Assembly: GCF_023343835.1 (NCBI RefSeq)
Contig: NC_064442.1
Location: forward strand, 19,144,501 to 19,208,500
Length of the DNA stretch: 64,000 nt
Direction of reading: 5' to 3'
Origin: Lagopus muta
Lineage: Eukaryota > Chordata > Aves > Galliformes > Phasianidae
Numbering within the stretch: position 1 is the stretch's first letter; every line of letters starts with the position of its first letter. The notes beneath the pieces are model-generated. The model saw only the letters and a program-made list of their open reading frames with translations, did not search any database and was not told the DNA's origin. Made by a program: the position numbers and the translations under genes. Below, in pieces: positions 14,218 to 24,200 of the stretch.

Positions 14218-14437
14218 GCGCTGCCTTTTCTTGCCCTGCCCGCTGCTCCCTGCCGCTTCTCCGTCGGGATCGCAGTACTGCTGCGCCGCAGGAACTCCTC
14301 GATGCCCTCCTGCCAGGCGGGAACGGGCCTCACACACACCGGGTTTCCCCTGATGCGCCGGGCAGGTCGCGGCGGCGAGCGGGCCGTGTTGAGCCTGCCT
14401 GAGCTCAGCACCTACCACGGTGCGCGGCGGGCCAACA
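14218..14437 (-). pseudogene. PCLAF: PCLAF exon 2 with in-frame TAG and frame change
   Basis: The acceptor caccgcag precedes 14437 and joins exon 1 in the same phase as human. The TAG at 14414-14412 is the 24th codon of the joined frame. The PCNA-binding segment is well conserved, but the last aromatic of the PIP box is Leu. Between the PIP box and the EAAGSSGQGKK segment there are 26 bases from 14288 to 14263, where the human exon has 45 from the equivalent point, so the downstream segment is out of frame. Confidence 0.75.
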
Positions 14438-14499
14438 CTGCGGTGAGCGACAGACGGTGAGCAGCGGGCCCTGACGCAAGTCCCCACCTCGGCCCTCAC

Positions 14500-14545
14500 C
14501 TTTACGGTACACGCCGCAAACACCGTTCCCTTTAATGCGCGCCAT
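14500..14545 (-). CDS. PCLAF: PCLAF exon 1 (intact)
   Basis: ATG at 14545-14543 in a gcggg-ATG-G context. It encodes 15 residues plus one base and ends at a consensus donor (G|gtgag). Residues 14-15 are RK, so the Lys15 equivalent is present. Length and phase equal the human first coding exon. The start lies only about 33 bp below the nearest CCAAT repeat, which implies a short 5' untranslated region. Confidence 0.8.
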
Positions 14546-14577
14546 CCCGCGCCAGCAGCACTACCGACACACGTCCA

Positions 14578-14646
14578 CCAATGGGAGCGCGAGTTACCTC
14601 AGCACCGACCCACCAACCCGCCAATGGGAGAGCGAGTTACCTCAGC
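14578..14646. repeat. 26-bp direct repeat carrying two CCAAT boxes
   Basis: Units at 14578-14603 and 14621-14646 differ at one of 26 positions. Each begins with CCAATGGGAG and ends with CGAGTTACCTCAGC. The offset is 43 bp, about four helical turns. Each unit carries one NF-Y-type CCAAT box in the same orientation. Confidence 0.9.
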
Positions 14647-14794
14647 GCTCGCTCCTCCCCTCACCGAGTTTCGCCTTAGCCCCGCGCTGAGGGGCCGTTC
14701 AGCCGCAGCCTGGAGCTGGGTACCGCCCGGACCGCGCTTGTAGCTGATGGCCGCTCTCCTGCCCAGCTCCGCGTCCCCCTTCTCGGAATCTCGT

Positions 14795-14826
14795 GCAGTT
14801 TCCCGTCTCTTATCGCAGTTTCCCGC
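14795..14826. promoter_or_regulatory. Tandem E2F-like sites
   Basis: GCAGTTTCCCG occurs at 14795-14805 and again at 14815-14825, 20 bp apart. The second copy extends to TTTCCCGC (14819-14826), a consensus E2F site. It is inferred to give cell-cycle control of PCLAF and possibly TRIP4. Confidence 0.6.
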
Positions 14827-15206
14827 GGCCGGTCGCTCGGCCCCCTCGCCCTCTGTGATGGCCGGGGTCATGCAGCCCTCATCCTGCTGCTGCTCGGCTC
14901 CTCGCGGTCCTCGTAGCGCGGCCGTATCGGGGGCGGCACCAGACTTTCCTGCTCTGCCAGCTTTTTCTCCGTCACTTAGTATTAAAAAAGGATGCGTGTA
15001 TGCGATGTTTGTGTATAGGGTAGGTGCGTACAGGCTGCGTTTTTCGTAACAAAGCCCTGAGAGGGTGACCTGTCCCAGAGCCCGGCTGAGGCAAAACGCG
15101 ATAAGCTCTCGGAGGAGAACGCCGCTCGGTTCTTCGACCCGCGGAACGGGAGCGCCGGGGCCGCGTTTCCGGGGGACGGCGGTGCGCCGCCATTTCCCGT
15201 CCCCAC

Positions 15207-15219
15207 GCGAAGATGGCGG
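15207..15219 (+). promoter_or_regulatory. TRIP4: TISU-type initiator and YY1 site at the TRIP4 start codon
   Basis: The start context GAAGATGGCGGT matches the TISU consensus SAASATGGCGGC at all but the last base. It doubles as a YY1 site. A second, inverted GCCGCCATTT lies 20 bp upstream. TISU genes have very short 5' leaders and start without scanning, so the cap site is expected within about 30 bases upstream. Confidence 0.65.
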
Positions 15220-15298
15220 TGCCCGGCGCGTTGCTGGGCTGGTGCGTGCGGCGCCTGCGCGGCGACTTCGGGCTGGACGTGGGCGAGGAGGTCGTGCG
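15213..15298 (+). CDS. TRIP4: TRIP4 exon 1
   Basis: Encodes residues 1-28 and two bases of 29, including the [10 protein letters not shown] segment that aligns with FGLDVSEEII of human. Donor G|gtgagc. Confidence 0.93.
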
Positions 15299-18200
15299 GT
15301 GAGCCTGCCCGCCGCCACGGGCCGCCCTGCATCGCGCTGCCGCTGGGCTCCCCCGTTCCGCTCCCGTTTCCCCAACCCGGTCCCTCGGTCCTCCTCACGT
15401 CCTCCCCGTGCCTCGTACCTCCTGAGGGTTTCCCTTCCCCTCACGGCCCTCCCCAGGTCCCCCACCTGTCCCTCGGTTCTCCTCGACTCCTGGTTCGCAT
15501 CCTCTACGTGAGCAAATGGGAAATCCTTCTTTCGGACCCGTCTGTTACCCAGCACGACAGCTGCCGTTAGGAAGCTGTTTAGGGAACCCAGCAGCTGTCC
15601 CCTTTCTCTGGCTTTGGGGGACTTGCTCCCCAAATGGCTCCGTGGCACCTCTGTGCCTCGGATTGCCCTTGATTTTGGCACTGAGAGGGGTGTGTGTTTA
15701 GCTGTGTGCTCTGTGTGGTTAAGCAGGAGCTTCTCATTGTTTTAGGTTTAGGCTTTTTTACTTTATGTGAGCGCAAACAACAACCCACTGATTATTTATT
15801 ATTATTATGGGGCAACGGGAATGTCGCTTAGCCCAGAATGGAGGAAGAAAGGCAGTTTGTTTTCCTTTATTATTAATTTAACTGAGAACGCCACAAGACT
15901 TTTCCCAATGCATCTGTTCAAGCATTTATGTTAGAAAACCTCCTTTCCCTTCCTATAAACTCCACAAAAACCTGGTATGAAGAGGGGAGATGAGTTCTGC
16001 TAGTTCCTTGTGTGTGTGATCGGGCTGTTGGAGTCCTGACAACAAAAGCCCCCATACCCACTTCTCTCCATCCCACCGTCCTGCAGCTACATCCTGTCGA
16101 TAACAAACGAGGATGAGATCCGTGAGTACGTGGTCGATCTCCTCCAAGGCACCGAGGGGAAGAAGGGGAGGTTTGTGGAAGAGCTGCTGTCGCGCTGGCA
16201 GCAGTCCTCGCAGTCACCTGCTGAGCCCTTACCGGCCTATCGGAAAAAGGATGGTGAGTGGTACGGGGAGGGAGGAGTCGAAGTGTTAAGTATCTTGATT
16301 ATTCTGATTATAGTCTTGGTTATTCTGCTTGTAGAAAATCATTTACCATTAATGCCTATGGGTGGTCCTATTTCTGTACGTTGCGACGTAGCCAATTTCC
16401 ATTCCCTAAGTGGATGCAGGAGTTGAGGGGTGTCCCATTGCCACTTGCTCTGAGCCTTTGTGCTTACATGTTCTTGCAGAGACATCAGAGGCACCTCGGC
16501 CTGGAGACCAAGCAAAGAAGGGGAAACGCAAAGGAAGGAATAAACAGGAAACACCTGCATATGTGGAGCCCAGCACACATGTGGAGGAAGTAAAAACCCC
16601 CCTCGACCTAGCCAAGGTGGGTGCATCTGATACATGAGCACTGACTGCATGGCTGCCTGTCGTGGTGGCTGTTTCTGTGTTGCCACTCCTTTTGAAGCTG
16701 AATGCAGGTTTGAGCAGGCAGTACTCGCTCTGTGTGTATATAGGAGTCTTTTCCTGCCATGGGGCGAATAATATTCTTGGGAATGGTGGGAGTGAAGTTT
16801 TGAAGCTTGTGGCATTAAGGAATGTGTGCAAAATGTTGCTTCTTGCTATGTTTGAAACTTGGCGATCACAATGAATAAAGCCTTCATGGAAAACTGGAAT
16901 ATTTCAGGCTCATGTTGCTCCAGAGAGGAGGCCTTCAATGTTAGAGCTCTACTGAAAGAAGCTGCAGAATATGAGAATAGAAACACTAAAAACCAGGATA
17001 TCCTGTCTCAAAGCAGCGCAAGGCCAGCAAGCATTCATTACCTTTCTTTCTGATAGCTAATTAATACATTTTGTAGCAGACTTGTTTTCCATTCAATAGA
17101 ACTGTTTGTCAAATTTGATGACCTGTGCTATCAAATATTGTTGTAGTTACCCAGACTGAATTTCTGAATTTTATTTCTGCTGAGTGTGCTATGCAGGACA
17201 GGTGTGTGGAATTGTGCTGCACTTAACTGGCTTTGTTAGATCTGCAATGGATTCCTTTGTGCTACAAACACTGAGCATGGTGCACATCCCCAGAGCTAAT
17301 TTCTGTGATTTGTCCACGTGTCACCTTGTGAAGCCGTGGAGGATCATACGAATCTTAAAAGTTAGGGCTGCACCTGAATAAATGGTGGAACTTAATTATG
17401 TTTTTAAACTGAGGGTTCTGTAGTAGGGAAAGTGCAAACGCTTAAAATATTTGTAAGGATTTACAAAACAAACCTTTTTGGAACTATGGGGTGGATGATG
17501 TTCCATTGCCTGGCTTGGATCAGGAATGGTGTGGTGAGCAGGACCAGGGAAGTCATCCTGCCCTGCACTGCACTGGTGAGGCCTCACCTTGGCTTCTGTT
17601 TTGTTTTGGGCACCTCAGTACAGAAAGGACAGTGGAAGTGCTGCAGCAGGTCCAAAGAAGGGCAACAGGGCTGGTGAAGGGCTTGGAGAATATGGCCTGT
17701 GAGGAGAAGGAACTGGAGCTGTTAGTTGGGGAAGAGGAGGCTGAGGGGAGACCTTATTGCTCTCTTCCAGTAGCTGAAAAGTGATTGCAGAAGAGCCGGG
17801 TTGGTTTCTTCTCACTGATGACAGGTGACAGGACGTGGGGAAATGGCCTCGAGTTGTACCAAGGTAAGATTAGGTTGGATATCAGGAGACACTTCTTTAC
17901 AGACAGGGTTGTGAAGCACTGGAATGGGCTCCAGAGGGAGGCAGCTGAGTCACCATCCCTGGATGTGTTTAAAAACCATTTGGATGTGGTGCTCAGGGAC
18001 GTGATTTAGCAGAGGGCTGTTAGTTAGGGTGTGTGGTCAGGTCGTGGTTGGACTCTATGATCTTTAAGGTCTTGTCCAACCTGAGTGATTCTATGGTTCT
18101 ATGATTTCCTTCTAGTTCTCTCTCAACCTATTGGAAATACTGAGAAACTTCTGCCGAGGTGTTGGGATCACTGTATCTGTTTTTGTTTCTGCTGAACAGT

Positions 18201-21200
18201 GGAGTTTGAATCTGGTAGTGGCAACGAAGCCAATTGGGCAGAGCTGAGAGGACTAGAAATGCTTTATCTTCTCATTGTGAAGCTATGTGGCTTGGTTTAT
18301 GTAGCTAGTATGTAGCTAGTAGCTTGGTTTAGAGCAAAGCACAGGGTAAGCTGGTGAAAACAGCCAAGCAAGAGGTATGCTGCAGTGTGTCACTACTGCT
18401 GGGAAACCCAGTGTGTGAGCTACGTGTCCATCCTTGAGCATGCAGCAGCTGGAGAGGCAAGTTGTTGCTCAGTGGTGAATTAAAACAGGCCTTGTGGGGA
18501 ATGGTTTCCTCTTTTCTACCGGTCAGGGAGCCTCTGCAGAGAACAGGCAAAGAGATACTGTTCTTGAGCTGCAAGAGGAGTGTTAAGCGTCACGATTATG
18601 GCAAGCCCAGAGTGTGTTTATATGTGAATGATGCTTGCTGACATCAAGATATTAAGTCCTACCTTTTCTTGGTCATGGCTAGTGTGCAATTCTTACTTGA
18701 AACAAGTCTCACCCAGTGTCATGAGATGGGTTTGTGTTTGGAGTCTGTTGTGCTTACGTGAATGTGCAGAACATGGAAAACCTCTGCACACGTGCAGGAC
18801 TGACAGCACATCTGCCATCTAGACCAAGTGATTTCAGCTTGCAGAGGCAGCAAAGAGATCAAATGGGCCTGCAGCATCCTCATGTCCTTGCTCTGGTGAG
18901 ATGCCTCGGATTGTTTATGGTAGGCCTAAGGTTCTCCTTCAGTTGTCTTGGTTTGGACCTGGGGAAATTTCATTCTGATTAGGCAGAATAGAGATTATCT
19001 GAATCTTCATAGCCTGGTCAAGTATCAGTGCTTTCTCTTTGCTGCTAGTATTACAGTGTGAACACAGTTTCTTTATTTTTCTTCTCAGGCACAGGAGAAC
19101 AGCACTGCAAGCAGCAGCAATTCCTGTAAGAGAAAGACCAAATATGTCAGCCTGTACACCAAAGAAGGGCAAGACAGGCTGGCTGTCCTGATCCCTGGCC
19201 GTCATGCCTGCGAGTGCTTGGGCCAGAAACACAGGCTCATCAACAACTGCTTGGTCTGCGGGCGCATTGTGTGTGAGCAGGAAGGCTCTGGACCCTGCTT
19301 GTTTTGTGGTTCACTGGTTAGTAATGAGGTGGTTTTTTTTATTTGCCATTCTTACGTAGAATCATATTTTGCTCAGGGCTTTAAATGTGCTGATTTAGCT
19401 TCTTGTCTTGGATCAAAGCTCCCTAAGCAAAATGCCCCAAGAGCCAGAACTGTGCAGGAAAGAGCCTGTGGCATCTGCTGCCAGGGGAAGAACTTTACTG
19501 GCTTCAAGTCACTTTTGTGTTTTTATGAAGAGAGCAGAGAAGTTTCCTTTGTAATTTGCATCGCTTTGGAGCTTACCTGATTTATGAGCAACTCTTAGGG
19601 CTGTCCCTGCATTGCACCAGTGTCCAAAACATGTGCCAGGCTTCAGCCTTTTCCTGGCACAGCCCAGCTTGGCCTGTAAGTGGGAGGAGAGAAGCCACCT
19701 TTTGGAGAAAGGGGCAAGCTAAAGAGTGTAGATTCAGTGAAGTTAACCTCAGCAGAGAGAGGATATTGGTTGGATGTAGACAAGGTTTGGAATCAGGTTG
19801 GCTGCAGTTTTCAAAGACTTTTTTATCTCCATATGATCAACCCAGAAAAGGACTGTGAGTTAAGCCTTGTTCATCTGCTCAGGAAGCTTCTGAGTGTGTC
19901 TTGTCCTCTGAGAGCACTCAGCCGTGTGTCTGCCCGCAGAACCAGGCTGTACAACTTGCACAGGTGGTTGTTAGTTAAGAGCAAGCTGTCAGGGTTCTCC
20001 CTATGTAAACAGCACGGAAGGAGCAAAGGCATGGGCTATCGTGGTCATTTTAAGCAGCTTGCCTTGAGCTGCTGTCCCAAGCTCTGAAGCTGGTTGACCA
20101 CACGATGTCCTTCTCAGCTTTTGTTTCACTTAGGTGTGCACTAAAGAAGAGCAGGACATTCTTCAGCGGGACTCAAACAAGAGCCAGAAGCTGCTGAAGA
20201 AGCTCATGGCAGGTTAGTATCATCTCATATCTTAAAGTAATAAACCCATCCCATTTTCTTTGCCTCACTGTGTGCTTGCTTTGTAGAAGCAAGATGTGTG
20301 TGCATATCTGTATATGTTGTATATGTTGTTTAAATCATGATTATGACGAATTGTTGGCGAAGTCAAAGGGAAACTCTTATGAGCTGGTGCCTGAACATTT
20401 CTCTGAGATGCAAACTGCCAGGGCAGTTTATGAATTGCTGTAGCTTCAAATTTCCCTGTGACACTTGCCCTCATTGCTGCATGGTGTCTGTGGTGGGCAT
20501 TACAGGGGTGGCTGGGAAGCCAGCATGCTGTATGCCCTCAGCAAGCGTTTCTGGACATGGGGTGGTGATAAGTGCGAGTGTCAAATGGCAGCGTGCGATG
20601 TCCTGTCCTCACCCAGAGGCCCTGGGGCCGCTTGTCAGGCATTCCTGAATCGATTCTGAACTGGATCAGCACAGCAGTCCTTGAAAATCGGGTTAAGTCC
20701 TGGGTGGAATGTGTGCTGTGGAAGATGGAGTGCTGCTATCTGATTTACCGGGGCGAGAGAGGTGTTGGTTAAAGTTTTCTAATGGCTTCTCTCATCTAAC
20801 ACTTATCTTGGGAGCTAAAAATAAGAACGGAGACAAGGAAAGCGCAAGGAAATAATAGCCAGCCTCCCAGTGAAGACCTCTGCATTATGGGGATGTTTGT
20901 CTGAGTTGAGTTGAAATGTAGCCAAGGTCATGGTGTTCTTGGTTGGAAAATAAACTTTGCTGAGGAACCAGGGAAGTATTTACTGTGGGTCTTGGTGTCA
21001 ACATCTGATTAGAGCTGCTGATGTGCAGGAGGTCCTGCAAGTCGTCAGGAACAATAGCTGGTCAGAGTCAGCCTGTTTATAATCTTCCTGTAGAGATCCT
21101 GTTGTACTTCAGGATCCCCTTTTCTTACCCGTTTTATTGGGCTCCACTTCTGTCTCTGCTAGGTCTCCCTTTGTGCATCCAGTAGGTGAAGGCTGAAATG

Positions 21201-24200
21201 TGGATGGCTGTTTGTCTCAGGAGGGGAAAAAATGTGGATTGGCTGCTACAGGGAAATAAAGGCTTTTTTGTTTCCCTGAAATAAAGGCATTATGCTGTGT
21301 GTTGTCCTCTGTGAAATACATTGGCCCGTTCCATTGTTGCTGTGAGGCAAACATTTTCTCCTTTTGTTTGGTTGGTTGGGTTTTGGCCTCTAGCCAGAAA
21401 TGGTAAGAAATAAGAGATTATTGCTGGGAATATATTTCTGTTTCTCTCTCTCTCTCTAACAACAGCTGGTCTCACAAACCTGCTGAGGTGTGTTGTGGGA
21501 AGATTTCGTTTGTGAGAAGCTTGTAGAGCAGCAGGCACAAGGCTTGCTCTGTGCATAGCTAGCAATTGTTGTCCGTGTATTGTGACTAGAGGCTCTCTGT
21601 AGTGCTAACAGCGCTTAGGAGATAATTTGGCTTTTAGGAGGACCCTCGAGGCCTGCACTGACAATGGGTTTGGATTGCTCAAGCGATTGCAAAAGCCCAA
21701 GGAAAATCAAAGACCAAGACTTTGTCTCTTAAACACTGCCTAGACATTGTCACTCAGTTTTAAATGCTTTCTCGGACTGGGAGGGGGAGCTTTGCAAAAG
21801 AGGCTGGAGGAAAGGTCAGAAGTTGGTTTAGACAGATGGTGATGTTGATGCAAGGTATTTCTTTTCACTCCTTGAATGGCATTTATTTTAGGGGCATCTC
21901 TGCAGCCAGCCCCACCGAGACCGGCCTTTAAACAGCCAGGCTTTCCCTGAAGCTGTGATTTATTTTCTATCTCAGGTGCTGAAAGTTCAGGGAATTTGGA
22001 TGCCGTAAGCAAAGACCTACTGCCTCGGCAAGAAGCTAGACTGAAAGCAGGCCTGGAGATGGCCGTGAGACACAAAGACAAGTTGCTAGAGTTTGACAGG
22101 ACCAGGTAAGTCCCAGCTGTGAGCACTGAAGTTTGGTGTTCTCGTTCACTAGCACAAGAACGAACTCCTGCAGTGTTCTGTTGGGATGTCTTTGCTTTGT
22201 GTCTGAGAGCAGAAGGGAGCAGGAAGAGAGGCAGGCTTGGGGCACACGGTGCTGCTCTGGGCCGATCTTTTACCACTGTGGTCCTTTGTCACCAGCGTGC
22301 GTCGCACCCAGGTCATTGACGACGAGTCGGATTATTTTGCGACGGACTCCAACCAGTGGCTCTCCAAGCAAGAGAGGGAGGCCCTACAGAAGAGAGAGCA
22401 GGAGCTGCAGGAGCTGCGCCATGCCTCCCGCCTTGCCAAAAAAGTCACCATCGACTTTGCTGGAAGGCAGATCCTGGAGGAGGACAGTGGGATGGCTGAG
22501 TACCACAGCAAGTAAGTGAGGGCAGGGAGGTGAAAATGCTGCTGGTGAAGAGTAGCTACTGAAAGAGTAAGTGTGAGGAAAGCTGTGCAAGCCATTCTCT
22601 TGAAGGGCACCTTGGTTTGTAGGATGCAGTTCCACATCCTTTCCTTCCTTCAGGGTCTTTTTGGCTTGTGGCATATAATCTTTCAGCACAGACCTGCTGA
22701 GATCGCTGCCTAAGCCTGACCATGTGAGACTTGCAGAGCTAACACATCTTTTAGACATAAATCTTCCCTGCACATTTGTTGCAGAAGGACTATCTCACCA
22801 GAACCAATTAATCTCGGCTTCCAACCTGGAAGAGTTTCTGTGGTAGATGAGAATAACCATTGAAATTAAAGCAAAGAAATCCTCTAGTTTAGGGAAAGTG
22901 GTTAAAAAAACAGACGTGAGTTAGAGGTGTTTTTGCAGGGATTTTGCCAGGGGGAAGGAGGGAATTCTCATGCCTCTCATTTGTCCTTGCAGACTGGATG
23001 AAACTATTGAAGCCATTAATTGTGGCACACTGAACAAGCCAGCTGCCAACCCAGAAGCAAAGACAACTCCGGGTTCTGGTGTGTTAGTGAATCCCCATCT
23101 TCTTCAGCCTGCTCCTTTGGTCAGTATGGGTTGAATTTTGTTGAATGAGTTGAACTCATTTAGAGCAGAATTCTGGCTAACTGTGGGTGAGCCATGCTTA
23201 AGAATTGTGAATTCTAGTGTCCCTGTAGGAGTGCCTCATTCCTCCCCTGTCTCAGAGATTCTCGTTTGCCATCTGAGTTAGAGAAGATTTGCCAGTTCCC
23301 TGCTCTCAGGAGTTTTGGTTTATTTGGGTTGCAGTCTCCTGCCACCTCTTCAGGATTTGGAAGAATTTCTGAGAGTCAGCCTAAGGCTGTGTTGTTTTTC
23401 AGCTCTATTAATGAAGCCTTTTCTGCCAGCTTTCCTGATCTCGATGGGTGTAATCTCCAGCGTCTAATTCTACTTTAATCATGATACGACTGGTGTGTGC
23501 TAAGCATTCTGGAAGCAGGATGATTACCAGTTTTGAGTGTTGACAGCTGTGAACATGCTTTGAAAATTATATTTCCCTATGAATACTTTAAAACACCAGC
23601 CTGCAGTTTTATTCTTTAAATCTGTAGTTTAGCTGTGATGCACAGAAAGGAAGCGCTACGCAGAGTGGATCCGCTCTGCCTTCCCTGCTGCCGGCACACA
23701 GTGTGCAAGTGCAGCGTTCTCTTTGCAGGGAAGGAGGAATGATCCCAGCAAGAGTAACGTAACGCTATCTTTAAGTGAAGGAAAGCTTCAAGTAGGTTTT
23801 ACAGTTATATATATTGCTACTAGAGAAGTGCTAACCCTTTTCTTGTTTCTTTTGAACGCTGAAGTGGGTGGACCAAACTGGCTTGCTACCACACAGGGGA
23901 GCCACCCCTTCCATTGGTGCTGGAGAGGAGCTTGGCTCAGAGCGGAACAGACTGCGGATTCAGGACCGGGAGTTACAGGAGATCTCAGATGATGGTTGGT
24001 GCCTCAGCATGCACCAGCCTTGGGCTTCCTTGCTCGTAAGAGGAATCAAAAGGTAAAGAGTGAAATGTTGGAGAAGCCCAGTGAATCCGTCTCTCATGAA
24101 AATAGCTAAGTGGAAGGTTCAAGCTATGGAGAGATGCTGACATTTCTGCGGTGCAGTCAGGGCGTACCTTTCTGGAACACGAAAGGTAAATGGGCTGAAA

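Larger units (their letters stand above)
13541..14545 (-). pseudogene. PCLAF: PCLAF (PCNA-associated factor) with broken reading frame
   Basis: PCLAF (p15PAF, KIAA0101) binds PCNA on replicating DNA and is ubiquitylated at Lys15 and Lys24 in mammals; the human protein has 111 residues. Here exon 1 (14545-14500) encodes 15 residues ending in VYRK, matching human length and phase, and has a gtgag donor. Exon 2 starts after cag at 14437 and reads VLARRAPW, then TAG at 14414-14412, then VLSSG. Human has RK where this has W-stop, so the stop replaces Lys24. The frame continues to GNPVCVRP, a tryptophan and a PIP-box-like QEGIEEFL (14312-14289). The conserved EAAGSSGQGKKRQR tail then appears in another frame (14259-14218), after a deletion covering the KEN-box region. 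The usual exon 2 donor is not evident. A short segment at about 13588-13545 after a ctcag acceptor resembles the C-terminal tail and ends at AATAAA. Best reading: a unitary pseudogene. An assembly error or a rescuing splice form is possible. Confidence 0.75.
14546..15212. promoter_or_regulatory. Bidirectional PCLAF/TRIP4 CpG promoter
   Basis: The 667 bp between the two divergent start codons is CpG-rich and has no TATA box. It contains two CCAAT-bearing direct repeats near PCLAF, two GCAGTTTCCCG (E2F-like) direct repeats near the middle, and YY1-like ATGGCGG motifs on both strands next to TRIP4. The same head-to-head arrangement exists in human. CCAAT plus E2F sites are the classical mark of S/G2 genes, so they fit PCLAF; the YY1/TISU end fits the housekeeping gene TRIP4. 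Confidence 0.8.

Noticed and set aside
14599-15681. 360-codon minus-strand open frame across the TRIP4 promoter and exon 1
   Set aside because: It lies antisense to TRIP4 exon 1 in a CpG island where stop codons are rare. Its Arg/Gly/Pro-rich product has no domain, and it crosses the PCLAF promoter modules.
17785-18009. 74-codon frame resembling a protein end
   Set aside because: It is the degraded ORF2 end of the CR1 insertion in TRIP4 intron 3, not a host gene.
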